Position numbers and translations under genes: made by a program | Source of the DNA: Paenibacillus sp. SC116 | GTDB taxonomy: Bacteria; Bacillota; Bacilli; Paenibacillales; Paenibacillaceae | Assembly: GCF_024733555.1 (NCBI RefSeq) | Contig: NZ_JANIOF010000005.1 | Span: forward strand, 310,001-374,000 | Reading direction: 5' to 3' | Length of the DNA: 64,000 bases | The notes under the pieces: model-generated | What the model was told of the DNA's origin: nothing | What the model saw: the letters and a program-made list of their open reading frames with translations, nothing else | Database searches by the model: none | In this document: positions 44,218-54,835 of the stretch, piece by piece | Layout: every line of letters begins with the position of its first letter | Position numbering within the stretch: the first letter of the stretch is position 1

Positions 44218-45405
44218 TTATCGGCTCGTTCTGCTGCGCAGACGTTCCGCAATTCCCTTTATTCGCTCAATGGCTTCGTGCGCTTGCTCTTTAGTATTGC
44301 CCAATCCAAAGCTAAACCGCACAGCCGTCTTCATTCTATCAGGTTCAAGTTTCATCGCCTGCAGCACATGTGATACTTCCAAGGAACCAGACGTACAAGC
44401 TGAGCCGCTGGCAGCCATCACGCCTGCCATATCCAAATTCATTAGCATCGTTTCCGTCGAAATATCCAAGAAACTTACATTTAGAACATGAGGCAGTCGT
44501 TCTGTTGGATGTCCATTTAATACGACTCGATCATGGAAGTACTCTTTAAGCCCCTCCCAGAACATATCCCGGATTGCATTAAGCTCTTCACGCTTGTCCA
44601 TCAATTGACTGTATGAGCGCTGAACGGCTTCAGCAAAGCCTGCAATGGCAGCTACATTTTCGGTTCCCGCACGACGTTTGCGTTCCTGGCTTCCTCCGTG
44701 AATTAACGGCTCCCACTGGACGCCTTGCCGAGCATACAGCAGCCCAATTCCCTTCGGGCCATTTACTTTATGTGCGGAAAAGCTTGCGAAATCGATCGGG
44801 AGCTCATGTAAGTTAAGCTCCATTGCTCCAAGTGCCTGCACAGCATCCGTATGCATCATAATGCCACGCTCACGTGCAAGCTGACCAATCGCTTCGATTG
44901 GCTGCACTGTCCCAACTTCGTTATTGCCGAGCATAACGCTAATTAAACAGGTATGTGGCTCAATCGCTTCTGCCACCGCATCTCTGCTAATACGTCCCTC
45001 ATTATCAGGCTCTACTCTTGTAACCGTGAACCCTAAACGCTCCAACTGCTCGATTGGATGCAAAACAGCATGATGCTCAATTGTCGTCGTAATAATGTGA
45101 GGCATAACCGAGCTTCCCTCACGTTTCGCTTTGAACCATGCCGCCCATGCAACACCAAATATAGCTGTATTATTGCTTTCGCTGCCGCCACTCGTAAAAA
45201 TAAGCTCTTGAGCCGAGCAGCCAAGCATAGCTGCAAATCGATCCCGAGCTTGATTAATAATGGCTCTCGCTTCTCTTCCTGATGCATGTACGCTGGAAGG
45301 GTTTCCATATGTATCTGACAAACGCATCATCACATCGCTTGCAGCAGGATGAAGCGGTGTCGTTGCTGCATGATCTAGATAAATTCGTTCCATAGCGTAG
45401 CTCAC
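44218..45405 (-). CDS. Cysteine desulfurase (NifS/IscS family, YrvO-like)
   Basis: The 395-residue PLP enzyme strips sulfur from cysteine as a persulfide. The PLP lysine is Lys213 in SFSAHKVNGPKGIG, and the persulfide Cys337 lies in SGSACTSGSLEVSHVL. The substrate-binding region TSGGSESNN is also present. In Bacillus the adjacent YrvO hands sulfur directly to MnmA for 2-thiouridine in tRNA, and the mnmA gene lies divergently here. The GTG start follows AAGGAC at 8 nt. It lies 12 bp after cymR in an operon. Confidence 0.94.
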   Translation of the reverse strand: MSYAMERIYLDHAATTPLHPAASDVMMRLSDTYGNPSSVHASGREARAIINQARDRFAAMLGCSAQELIFTSGGSESNNTAIFGVAWAAWFKAKREGSSVMPHIITTTIEHHAVLHPIEQLERLGFTVTRVEPDNEGRISRDAVAEAIEPHTCLISVMLGNNEVGTVQPIEAIGQLARERGIMMHTDAVQALGAMELNLHELPIDFASFSAHKVNGPKGIGLLYARQGVQWEPLIHGGSQERKRRAGTENVAAIAGFAEAVQRSYSQLMDKREELNAIRDMFWEGLKEYFHDRVVLNGHPTERLPHVLNVSFLDISTETMLMNLDMAGVMAASGSACTSGSLEVSHVLQAMKLEPDRMKTAVRFSFGLGNTKEQAHEAIERIKGIAERLRSRTSR

Positions 45406-45417
45406 TTTCGTATGTCC

Positions 45418-45837
45418 TTAAATATAGAACATATAACTGTCCTGACTACCTTCATCTTTGAAGTTAATCAAGTCAGCCAACATGGTCGTATCCAACACTT
45501 GTGCAATACTATCACGAATTCTAACCCAAAGATCACGCTTTGCTGGATCATCTTCTTCTGTGAAGTCCACTGGTGAAATCGGCCCTTCTAGTACTCGAAT
45601 AATCTCGCCAGCACTCAATGTTTCAGGCTCACGAGCAAGTATGTATCCTCCATATGCACCGCGAATACTTTTTACCAACCCAGCATTGCGAAGTGGAGCA
45701 ATTAACTGCTCTAAATAATGTTCAGATAGTTGATTTTTGTCAGCTATACTTTTCAAGGATGTTGGCCCTTCGCCGTAGCTCTTTGCCAATTCCATCATAA
45801 TTGTTAAGCCATAGCGGCCTTTAGTAGAAATTTTCAT
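45418..45837 (-). CDS. cymR: Rrf2 family regulator, CymR-like cysteine metabolism repressor
   Basis: The 139-residue Rrf2 protein has the N-terminal wHTH MKISTKGRYGLTIMMELAKS and LSEHYLEQLIAPLRNAGLV with the wing SIRGAYGGYILAREP. It lacks the three clustered Cys residues that IscR/NsrR use to hold an iron-sulfur cluster, which agrees with CymR. CymR in Bacillus represses cysteine uptake and synthesis genes in complex with CysK. Its position with cysteine desulfurase and mnmA supports the call. Confidence 0.9.
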   Translation of the reverse strand: MKISTKGRYGLTIMMELAKSYGEGPTSLKSIADKNQLSEHYLEQLIAPLRNAGLVKSIRGAYGGYILAREPETLSAGEIIRVLEGPISPVDFTEEDDPAKRDLWVRIRDSIAQVLDTTMLADLINFKDEGSQDSYMFYI

Positions 45838-47258
<1,421 letters not shown>

Positions 47259-47324
47259 TACAATGTAACGGTAGTTGTATTGTATCGTTCATGCCTTATA
47301 CAACAACATAGTTAGAACCAATAT

Positions 47325-47377
47325 AAAAAAAGCCGCTTCTCTTCTGCATAACGCAGAGGAGCAAGCGGCTTCTTATT
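47325..47377. terminator. Bidirectional terminator mnmA / CorC-like gene
   Basis: Long hairpin with outer arms AAGCCGCTT/AAGCGGCTT and an inner stem CTCTTCTGC/GCAGAGGAG. It is flanked by TTCTTATT on the plus side and TTTTTTT on the minus side, so it ends both convergent genes. Confidence 0.9.
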
Positions 47378-47444
47378 GTATAGCATGTAAATAATACGTT
47401 ATAAGTTCAGTATTCATCATCTTCATTATCAGACAAACCTATCA

Positions 47445-48779
47445 TCATGCTGTTGAAACGGACTCCAAGGATTGTTCGGGTGCTATCACCCTCCTTATGA
47501 GAAGCCTTGTAATACGGAGATGGTATGTTTCCTCAATAATAAACTCCCATCCCCCATTTGACAAAATGACCTGACCTTTTTTCGGGGCGTCTACTTGGGC
47601 ATAAGCCCAACCTCCGATTGTATCGAAATCATCTGAGGCAATGTCGACATTGAAGTAAGCTTTCACAGCTTCAATCAACATCATGCCGTCAACCGAAAAT
47701 ACATGCTCATCACGCTTCACAATTTGAGGTAATTCTTCGTCGAACTCATCTTGAATTTCGCCTACAATCTCCTCCATAATGTCTTCAAGCGTAACTAGTC
47801 CCGCGGTACCGCCATATTCATCAATTAAGACAGCAATTTGCATGCGGTTCTTCTGCATCATCTTCATAAGCGCACTAATTGACATCGACTCAGGAACACT
47901 TAATATGGGGCGAATCACTTGATGGATATCATCAACATCATCCGAAACTTTGACTAAGTCCTTCAAATGAACAAAACCTATAATGTTATCCTTATCAGGA
48001 TCACATACCGGATATCGGGTATGCATTTCTTGGAAGGCTGTGTCCTTATTCTGCTCGAACGAATCACCTGTATACAAACAGACCATATCCGTCCTCGGAA
48101 TCATAATTTCCCGTGCGTGCGTCTCGGAGAATTCAAAGATATTGTCCATTAAAGCAAGCTCTGTATTATCAATAAGCCCACTCTTATGACTCTCTTTGAC
48201 TAAAATGCGTATTTCCTCCTCCGTATGAGCGGAATTATGCTCGGATGCAAGCTCTACCCCAACAAGTCGAAGCAGACGACTCGAGATTCCATTTAACATC
48301 CAGATGAAGGGATACATCAACTTGTAGAATACCGTTAAAGGCATTGCAGCCCATAAAGTCACCTTCTCCGCATTGCGAACTGCGAGAGACTTCGGCGCCA
48401 CCTCACCCAGTACGATATGAACAATCGTAATAAGCATAAAGGCAATTGCCGTTGCAATCGCGTGTATGACAAATGGAGTTGCTCCGATTGAACTTAGCGG
48501 CTCATACAGCAATCTTGCTACCGTATGCTCCCCAATCCAACCTAAACCAAGCGAAGCAATCGTAATGCCTAACTGACAAGCCGATAAATACGCATTTAGG
48601 TTGTCAGTCAAATGCCGGGCAAGCTTTGCCCTTGCATTACCTTCCTGCGCAAGCGCATCGATGCGACTTCCCCGTACTTTGACCATAGCAAATTCCGCAG
48701 CAACGAAGAAGCCGTTCAACAATACCAGCAACATGACTAACAACAAACCCCATATTATGGGTAACGGGTCACTACTCAA
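47445..48779 (-). CDS. CNNM/CorC-HlyC family membrane protein with CBS domains
   Basis: The 444-residue protein has three parts. An N-terminal DUF21/CNNM transmembrane domain (about 1-190) shows NGFFVAAEFAMVKVRGSRID and VHIVLGEVAPKSLAVRNAEK. Two CBS domains follow (about 215-335), ending in the typical MQIAVLIDEYGGTAGLVTLEDIMEEIVGEI. A CorC_HlyC domain completes it (about 350-430). Relatives act in Mg2+/Co2+ efflux or resistance; the old name hemolysin is probably misleading. The TTG start has only a modest ribosome site and no in-frame ATG lies upstream before a stop. Confidence 0.88.
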   Translation of the reverse strand: MSSDPLPIIWGLLLVMLLVLLNGFFVAAEFAMVKVRGSRIDALAQEGNARAKLARHLTDNLNAYLSACQLGITIASLGLGWIGEHTVARLLYEPLSSIGATPFVIHAIATAIAFMLITIVHIVLGEVAPKSLAVRNAEKVTLWAAMPLTVFYKLMYPFIWMLNGISSRLLRLVGVELASEHNSAHTEEEIRILVKESHKSGLIDNTELALMDNIFEFSETHAREIMIPRTDMVCLYTGDSFEQNKDTAFQEMHTRYPVCDPDKDNIIGFVHLKDLVKVSDDVDDIHQVIRPILSVPESMSISALMKMMQKNRMQIAVLIDEYGGTAGLVTLEDIMEEIVGEIQDEFDEELPQIVKRDEHVFSVDGMMLIEAVKAYFNVDIASDDFDTIGGWAYAQVDAPKKGQVILSNGGWEFIIEETYHLRITRLLIRRVIAPEQSLESVSTA

Positions 48780-49016
48780 TAGACTTTCCTATCCACCTCC
48801 CATGACGTGGACAGGTGCACCTCCTCTTAATTGAAATGAACACTTCATTGTACCTAACATTATAAATCATCTGGCACAAGCGTCAAATCGAATTACACAA
48901 GCCTTACAATTTAAAAAATAGGCTCGCAACACCTCCTGCAAGTGAATTAACACATTTATATTCACAGTACGCCGCGTCCTATCCCAATTAATTGTGATGA
49001 CTCGTACCTTAGTCTG

Positions 49017-49325
49017 CTACTCCTCTGAAGCGTAACGAATTGCTTCCTGCAATAGCCCAATAATATGTTCATCATCGCAGGAATAAAGCATATTTTGTCC
49101 TTCTCTCCGATATCTCACGAAACGGTAAGCACGCAGCGTCTTGAGTTGGTGGGACACCGCTGATTGAGATAACTGCAAAGCATCTGCAATTTGATTAACC
49201 GCACATTCTTCGTTAGCCAGCAAGGTAAGAATACGAATTCTAGTCGGATCTCCCAGCGCCTTAAACGTTTGAGACACACGTTCCAACACTTCAGGTCCCC
49301 AGGCCTTCTCCTGCAATAGTTCCAT
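49017..49325 (-). CDS. ArsR/SmtB family metalloregulator-like repressor
   Basis: The 102-residue winged helix protein has the fold markers VSQTFKALGDPTRIRILTLL, the HTH VNQIADALQLSQSAVSHQLK and the wing VRYRREGQNMLYSCDDEHI. In SmtB/CzrA the C-terminal helix binds zinc through D-x-H and H-x2-H/E; here D and H are kept (DDEHI), but the second His position is Tyr (AIRYASEE), with Glu kept. The alpha-3 CVC motif is absent (EECAVN). Metal sensing is therefore uncertain. AGGAG lies 9 nt before the ATG. It is a single gene downstream of no obvious metal transporter. Confidence 0.85.
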   Translation of the reverse strand: MELLQEKAWGPEVLERVSQTFKALGDPTRIRILTLLANEECAVNQIADALQLSQSAVSHQLKTLRAYRFVRYRREGQNMLYSCDDEHIIGLLQEAIRYASEE

Positions 49326-49627
49326 CGTTCACGACTCCTATTCTGAGCATATATGTATTGTGCATCAATTGATCCCTAACTGCAAACTACGACAATGACT
49401 TATAGATACAGCAGGTTATTTATAGGGTGTCCGATGTTGTCTGAACATATCCGCATACTTGGACAACGAAAATTTATACATTTATAAATATAAGTCCAAC
49501 AGTCATTTGTTCATTTACTCAAATATATTATAGGAAAATTTCTGCTTGTGCCTTTCAAGTCAATAGAACAATCCCATTTGCGGTTTACGAAAACAACCCT
49601 ATTCGTGATGCATTCAAGTACAGCACA
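49326..49627. other. Gap between crcB pair and arsR
   Basis: About 300 bp, AT-rich, without a gene. An imperfect palindrome ATTTG-N10-CAAAT (49505-49524) and repeated GGAC/GTCC motifs around 49434-49500 are the only structures seen. Neither is a clear ArsR operator. A weak promoter-like pair TTGCAG-N17-CACAAT lies before arsR. Confidence 0.4.
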
Positions 49628-49993
49628 CTACAGTAGGGCTTTCCCAGCAGCAAGCCCTATTGCAGCCACAGCAGTTGTTACTATTACTGAGATTAATATA
49701 TATATCAAAAAATTAAAGTAATTTTTATTAAGCCATAATTTAAGCGCTTCTATTCCGAAAGTAGAAAAAGTTGTAAATGCACCACAGAATCCTATCGCCA
49801 ATAGGTTGAACAGAAATTCAGGTAGTATCGATGCGCAACCAATAATGAAGCCCAACAAGAATGAACCTGTCACATTAATAATCCATGTAGGCCATGGTAT
49901 CGCTTGGGAGAAGCGCTGTCCAAACCACGCACCGACCGTATAGCGCAACCATGCGCCTGCTGCTCCGCCAAGAGCCACCCACAGCCAATTCAT
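49628..49993 (-). CDS. crcB: Fluoride exporter CrcB/Fluc, second subunit
   Basis: The 121-residue protein has four membrane helices. CrcB motifs are GGAAGAWLRYTVG in helix 1 and GFCGAFTTFSTFGIEALKL, which holds the conserved fluoride-path Phe/Thr/Ser residues. Fluc channels are dual-topology dimers, and tandem genes in Firmicutes usually encode an oppositely oriented pair. The ATG at 49993 overlaps the stop of the first crcB (ATGA) and follows GGGAGG at 7 nt. Confidence 0.93.
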   Translation of the reverse strand: MNWLWVALGGAAGAWLRYTVGAWFGQRFSQAIPWPTWIINVTGSFLLGFIIGCASILPEFLFNLLAIGFCGAFTTFSTFGIEALKLWLNKNYFNFLIYILISVIVTTAVAAIGLAAGKALL

Positions 49994-50391
49994 TCTCGTT
50001 CCTCCCATGATCTATTCTGCATTCCACAACGATATCCTGCTGCTGCGGCTCCAATTCCTAGCACGATCGTCAACCCTTGATAGATAATAGCTGTAAGCAG
50101 CCGATTCATTTGAATAAGTTGGACCGTTTCGAGCGCAAATGTGGAGTATGTTGTGAACGCCCCAGTAAATCCAGTACCGATAAACGTTCTCCAGTATGGA
50201 GATAGGTTCTGCTTGCAGATTATATAAGCAGTGAACCAACCAAGAAAGGCTGCCCCAATGACGTTAATAAATAACGTGGCATATGGGAAACTGATCGCGC
50301 TATCAAACGGATAGAGTAAACTTATGCCATACCGCAGCCATGCACCGATGATGCCTCCAACTGCTGCTGCCGCTCCCATTGTCTTTATCAT
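49990..50391 (-). CDS. crcB: Fluoride exporter CrcB/Fluc, first subunit
   Basis: The 133-residue, four-helix CrcB protein shows AAAVGGIIGAWLRYGISL, INVIGAAFLGWFTAYII and GFTGAFTTYSTFALETVQL. It forms a likely heterodimeric fluoride channel with the overlapping downstream subunit. It starts only 62 bp after rarA. The fluoride (crcB) riboswitch often found before such genes was not seen in that gap, so expression may depend on the upstream transcript. Confidence 0.93.
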   Translation of the reverse strand: MIKTMGAAAAVGGIIGAWLRYGISLLYPFDSAISFPYATLFINVIGAAFLGWFTAYIICKQNLSPYWRTFIGTGFTGAFTTYSTFALETVQLIQMNRLLTAIIYQGLTIVLGIGAAAAGYRCGMQNRSWEERE

Positions 50392-50453
50392 CCGAACAAC
50401 ACCCCTTGATTACATGCTGCCGCAGATTGATTCACATAGCTTTATTATCTAAA

Positions 50454-51761
50454 TTACTTATTCCGGCGCAGTTGTTGGTTTATCTTCATTTTCGCTTCTG
50501 TCCCTTGATCAGTTGCACTGAAGAAGACGCGATTTCGAATAGAGTCCGGCAAATACTGCTGTTCTACATAATGCCCAGGGTAATCATGCGGGTACATATA
50601 ACCTTTGTGCCCTAATTTGTCCGCACCTTTGTAATGAGTATCTCTTAAATGAAGAGGTACATCGGCTGACTTTATTTCATCCATAGCCAAGCTGATTCGT
50701 TGCAGGGCGACAGGTATCGAGTTTGACTTCGGACTTTCGACAGCAAATAATATTGCCTGGGCAATAATATACTTGGATTCCGGCCAGCCAATACGATGAT
50801 AGGCTTCCAACGCACTTACTGCCTGGACCATAGCTTGCGGATTCGCCAAGCCAATATCCTCACTGCAAGCTACAGTTAGTCTTCTTAGAAACGTCATCGG
50901 GTCCATACCAAGCTTGTCTACTGCGTACATGAACCAGAACAATGCTGCATCACTTGAACCACGTATGCTTTTATGAAAAGCGGACAATACGTCATACTGC
51001 GTAGATTCATCTGCCTGAACGATCGGCTGGCGGACAGACTCCTCTGCCACTTGCAAATCAACGTGAACAGTCCCATCTGACTGCGGTGTCGTCGTCATTG
51101 CTGCCAGCTCCAAAGCATTCAATGCTCTGCGAATGTCACCATTCGCCATTGAGGCAATATGCTGAAGCGCATCTGAATCAACTTCCAAAGGCATAAAGCC
51201 TAAACCACGATCACGATCTTGCATCGCGTGCTTCATGGCAATGATACAGTGCTCCGCTTGAAGCGGTCGAAGCTGAAACAACGTAGATCGGCTAATTAAA
51301 GCTCCGTTCACATGATGAAACGGATTCTCTGTTGTCGCCCCAATAAAAATAATCGTTCCCTTCTCCACGGCGGGAAGCAATGCATCCTGTTGAGAACGAT
51401 TAAAGCGATGGACTTCATCTAAAAATAAAGTCGTCTTTGTACCATATAATGTTTTGTTGCTCTCTGCTTTCTCAATAACTGCTCGAACATCTTTAACCGA
51501 AGCATCTACCGCATTCAAACGCACAAACTCACCTTGCGTCCTCTCAGCTATAATGTTGGCAAGTGTCGTCTTGCCACATCCCGGCGGCCCATACAATAGA
51601 ATGGATGAAACTCGATCCGCTTCAATCGCACGTCGCAGCAAGCGATTAGGGCCGATAATATGTTCTTGCCCTACGTATTCATCCAGCGTCCGAGGCCGCA
51701 TTCTATCCGCCAACAGGCGCATAGTCGGTTGTTGTTCTTCGTGTATGCTGAATAAATCCAC
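50454..51761 (-). CDS. rarA: Replication-associated recombination protein A (AAA+ ATPase)
   Basis: The 435-residue RarA/MgsA protein shows RPRTLDEYVGQEHIIGPNRL, Walker A YGPPGCGKTTLANIIAERT, Walker B TLFLDEVHRFNRSQQDALLP and sensor 1 IIFIGATTENPFHHVN. The C-terminal MgsA domain has the conserved GSDADAALFWF-like region (SSDAALFWFMYAV) and FLRRLTVACSEDIGLANPQA. It acts at stalled replication forks. The GTG start follows AGAGGG. It is downstream of tcdA behind a terminator. Confidence 0.95.
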   Translation of the reverse strand: MDLFSIHEEQQPTMRLLADRMRPRTLDEYVGQEHIIGPNRLLRRAIEADRVSSILLYGPPGCGKTTLANIIAERTQGEFVRLNAVDASVKDVRAVIEKAESNKTLYGTKTTLFLDEVHRFNRSQQDALLPAVEKGTIIFIGATTENPFHHVNGALISRSTLFQLRPLQAEHCIIAMKHAMQDRDRGLGFMPLEVDSDALQHIASMANGDIRRALNALELAAMTTTPQSDGTVHVDLQVAEESVRQPIVQADESTQYDVLSAFHKSIRGSSDAALFWFMYAVDKLGMDPMTFLRRLTVACSEDIGLANPQAMVQAVSALEAYHRIGWPESKYIIAQAILFAVESPKSNSIPVALQRISLAMDEIKSADVPLHLRDTHYKGADKLGHKGYMYPHDYPGHYVEQQYLPDSIRNRVFFSATDQGTEAKMKINQQLRRNK

Positions 51762-51875
51762 GTTGTCCCTCTTCTCCGTTTCAATTTCTTCACTTGTATT
51801 TTATCATAGATGCATCACACACTCTACCCAATGAGAATGTATGTTCTTTTTTATGTGATTATTTGAACTACCTCT

Positions 51876-51941
51876 AAAATAAAAATCCCTTTCTGTTAAG
51901 CATTGTCCAAAAAGGACAACACCGAATACCAGAAAGGGAAT
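51876..51941 (-). terminator. Terminator of tcdA
   Basis: Long stem on the minus strand, ATTCCCTTTCTG with CAGAAAGGGAT, carrying an inner hairpin TTGTCC-TTTTT-GGACAA, followed by TTTTTATTTTAG. Confidence 0.9.
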
Positions 51942-51968
51942 CTTGGAACCTCTATCATTTACTTACAG

Positions 51969-52724
51969 CTATGAAGGATACTCTACTGTCTTTAGCAAAT
52001 CCTTAATAACTTCACTCACCATAATTAATCCTGCTACAGGAGGTACAAATGCATTGCTTGCCGGCGGCTGTTTTACTTTACGACGATCTGGTGCGTTTTC
52101 AGGTACAATTTTCTCTGTAACATCTACGCGAGGTTTCATTGGCTCTTCTGTGGAGAAGACGACCTTTACCCCTTTTTTGATTCCTTCTTTACGAAGTTTT
52201 TGACGAATAACACGTGCAATTGGATCAACCGTCGTCTTGGAGATATCCGTAACCTGGAAGCGTGATGGATCCATTTTATTCGCAGCACCCATGCTTGAAA
52301 TAAGCGGAATTTTACGCTGCAAGCATTCTTTAATCAAGTGAATCTTGTATACAATCGTATCAGAAGCATCAACAACATAATCCAACTCGTATTTGAACAG
52401 CTCCTCATACGTCTCTTCCGTATAGAACATATTCAATGCGATCGCATCGCAGTCTGGATTAATCAGCTTAATGCGGTCGCGCATCAGTTCAGCTTTTTTC
52501 TGGCCTACAGTCGTCGTTAAAGCATGAATTTGACGGTTCAGGTTCGTAATATCTACAACGTCTTTATCGATCATAATAATTCGGCCAACACCTGTACGCG
52601 CTAGCGCTTCCGCAGCAATAGAACCTACGCCGCCAATACCTAGAACAGCTACTGTGCTGTTCTTCATCTTTTCGATACCTTCAGGACCGATAGCCAATTC
52701 CGTACGTGAAAAAGCATTCAGCAT
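51969..52724 (-). CDS. tcdA: tRNA threonylcarbamoyladenosine dehydratase (TcdA, ThiF/E1-like)
   Basis: The 251-residue E1-like enzyme uses ATP to cyclise t6A37 to ct6A in tRNAs decoding ANN codons. Features are an N-terminal FSRTELAIGPEGIEKM, the nucleotide-binding VAVLGIGGVGSIAAEALAR, the Arg-containing DITNLNRQIHA and DYVVDASDT. The zinc CXXC pairs of ThiF/MoeB are absent, as expected for TcdA (CsdL). It lies downstream of hisS-aspS, as in Bacillus (yrvM). Confidence 0.92.
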   Translation of the reverse strand: MLNAFSRTELAIGPEGIEKMKNSTVAVLGIGGVGSIAAEALARTGVGRIIMIDKDVVDITNLNRQIHALTTTVGQKKAELMRDRIKLINPDCDAIALNMFYTEETYEELFKYELDYVVDASDTIVYKIHLIKECLQRKIPLISSMGAANKMDPSRFQVTDISKTTVDPIARVIRQKLRKEGIKKGVKVVFSTEEPMKPRVDVTEKIVPENAPDRRKVKQPPASNAFVPPVAGLIMVSEVIKDLLKTVEYPS

Positions 52725-52784
52725 AAGAAATACCTCCTCTATCTACTCATCATTCACATGATTTCATTCGCTTTAAACACATAA

Positions 52785-52834
52785 CAATCTCCCTCAAGCA
52801 ACCAAATAATAGAGGCTACCATAGAGGGAGATTG
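52785..52834 (-). repeat. Inverted repeat between aspS and tcdA
   Basis: Perfect 11-bp arms CAATCTCCCTC (52785-52795) and GAGGGAGATTG (52824-52834) around a 28-nt loop. On the minus strand it is followed by TTATGTGTTT, a weak U tract. It is a possible terminator of hisS-aspS. Confidence 0.6.
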
Positions 52835-52930
52835 AATTATATCCGTATACATGGCGCGAGGTCCGTTAATCGCGCTAGCTTATAACTAGCTCACACCGAT
52901 GCAATTCATCGCATAGCAATTTATTTACGA

Positions 52931-54745
52931 CTACTCAGTTTCAGAAGCAGCTGCAGCTTGCTCTTCGGCTGCCTTTTCTTTCTTCTTCGCTGTAGTCTTG
53001 ATGTTAAGCTGGTGCAACTGCGCAAAGTCTACTTCGCTCGGTGCATTAACCATCAAGTCGGTTGCACTTGCCGTTTTAGGGAATGCAATCGTCTCACGCA
53101 AGTTCGTAGCGCCAGCCAATAGCATAACAAGACGGTCAAAGCCGAATGCAACACCGCCATGTGGAGGTGTACCATATTCGAATGCGTTCAGCAAGAAGCC
53201 AAATTGCTCTTGTGCCTCTTCAGGCGAGAATCCAAGTGCTTGGAACATCTTCTCTTGCACCTCACGCTTGTAAATACGCATCGAGCCGCCGCCAACTTCG
53301 TAACCGTTCAATACAAGGTCATAAGCTTGTGCGCGAATTTGACCTGGGTCCGTATCGAAGAATGGAACGTCTTCTTCCATTGGACGCGTGAATGGATGAT
53401 GTTCTGCTACATAGCGTTTCGCTTCTTCGTCATAACCAAGCAACGGGAAGTCTACAACCCAAGCAAACTTATACTTGCTGTCGTCGATAAGACCAAGGCG
53501 ACGACCGATATGCAGACGCAAGTTGCCAAGTACGTCAGCTACTACTTTCTTTGTATCTGCGGAGAAGAGCAACAAGTCGCCTTCCTCTGCACCAAGACGC
53601 TCACGAAGTGCTTCGATCTCCTGCTCGTTGAAGAATTTCACGATTGGTCCACGGAATTCGCCGTCTTTCACTTGAATCCAAGCCAAACCTTTCGCTCCGT
53701 AGCGTGCTGCAAATGGTCCAAGATCATCGATCTCTTTACGGCTCCATGTGCCGCAGCCTTTCGCGTTCAAACATTTCACTGCGCCACCTTTTTCGATGAC
53801 AGAAGCAAACACTTTAACACCAGATTCAGCAACGATATCTGCTACATCAACTAGCTCTAAGCCGAAACGAAGGTCTGGCTTGTCAGAACCGTATTTGTCC
53901 ATAGCATCCTTATACGTGATACGCTGGAACGGCGTTGGGATATCTGCACCAACTGTTTCTTTGAACAAGCGAACCATAAGGTTCTCCATCATTTCAAGAA
54001 GCTGATCTTGCGTCAAGAACGAAGTCTCGATATCCACTTGCGTAAATTCTGGCTGACGGTCAGCACGCAAGTCTTCATCACGGAAACAACGTGCAATTTG
54101 GTAGTAACGCTCAAGACCAGATACCATCAATAGCTGCTTGAAAATTTGCGGTGATTGCGGCAATGCATAGAACTCACCTGGATGCACACGGCTCGGTACC
54201 AAGTAGTCACGTGCACCTTCTGGCGTGCTCTTTGTCAAGATTGGCGTCTCTACTTCAATGAACTCTTGCTCATCAAGGAAATCGCGGAAGATCTTTGCTG
54301 CTTTAGAACGCATCTTAAGCGTCTTCTGCATCTCTGGACGACGAAGATCCAAATAACGATATTTCAAGCGCAAAGACTCATCGATCTCAATTCCATCTTC
54401 AATAAAGAATGGCGGATTTTTCGCTGCATTCAATACTTCGATCTCTGTAACGCGCACTTCTACTTGGCCTGTCGGCAAGTTCGAATTTACCGTTTCTGCA
54501 TCACGTTGAACGACTTCACCGCGAACAGCAAGTACGTATTCGTTACGGACTTTATCACCGATCTCAAGCGCTTCTTTCGAGAAATCTGGGTTAAATACGA
54601 TTTGTACAAGACCGCTGCGGTCGCGCAGATCTACGAACAATACTCCGCCCAAGTCACGACGACGTTGTACCCAACCGTTCAATGTAACTGTTTCGCCAAT
54701 ATTTGCAGTCGTTAACGTACCACATTTATGCGTTTTAACTAACAT
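52931..54745 (-). CDS. aspS: Aspartyl-tRNA synthetase
   Basis: The 604-residue class IIb synthetase has an N-terminal anticodon-binding OB fold ([20 protein letters not shown]). The catalytic core shows [12 protein letters not shown], the motif 2 region [19 protein letters not shown] and motif 3 [13 protein letters not shown], with the bacterial GAD insertion domain between. The ATG at 54745 follows GAGGTGG at about 5 nt; a GTG at 54754 overlaps that site and is rejected. It lies 90 bp after hisS and is very likely in the same T-box-controlled operon. Confidence 0.97.
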   Translation of the reverse strand: MLVKTHKCGTLTTANIGETVTLNGWVQRRRDLGGVLFVDLRDRSGLVQIVFNPDFSKEALEIGDKVRNEYVLAVRGEVVQRDAETVNSNLPTGQVEVRVTEIEVLNAAKNPPFFIEDGIEIDESLRLKYRYLDLRRPEMQKTLKMRSKAAKIFRDFLDEQEFIEVETPILTKSTPEGARDYLVPSRVHPGEFYALPQSPQIFKQLLMVSGLERYYQIARCFRDEDLRADRQPEFTQVDIETSFLTQDQLLEMMENLMVRLFKETVGADIPTPFQRITYKDAMDKYGSDKPDLRFGLELVDVADIVAESGVKVFASVIEKGGAVKCLNAKGCGTWSRKEIDDLGPFAARYGAKGLAWIQVKDGEFRGPIVKFFNEQEIEALRERLGAEEGDLLLFSADTKKVVADVLGNLRLHIGRRLGLIDDSKYKFAWVVDFPLLGYDEEAKRYVAEHHPFTRPMEEDVPFFDTDPGQIRAQAYDLVLNGYEVGGGSMRIYKREVQEKMFQALGFSPEEAQEQFGFLLNAFEYGTPPHGGVAFGFDRLVMLLAGATNLRETIAFPKTASATDLMVNAPSEVDFAQLHQLNIKTTAKKKEKAAEEQAAAASETE

Positions 54746-54835
54746 AATAGCCACCTCAATTTATATAATGTAAAGCTTTTAATATCACTTGTTACAGTGC
54801 AACCTTCAGTACTTCATGTACTTCCTTGCACGTCA

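Noticed and set aside
49505-49524. ATTTG-N10-CAAAT as an ArsR operator
   Set aside because: Imperfect, about 180 bp from the arsR start and without a promoter around it; too weak to call.
50392-50453. Fluoride riboswitch before the crcB pair
   Set aside because: The 62-bp gap shows none of the conserved crcB-motif segments.
53159-53854. Open frame of 231 codons on the plus strand
   Set aside because: Antisense to aspS; no motif and no start signal.
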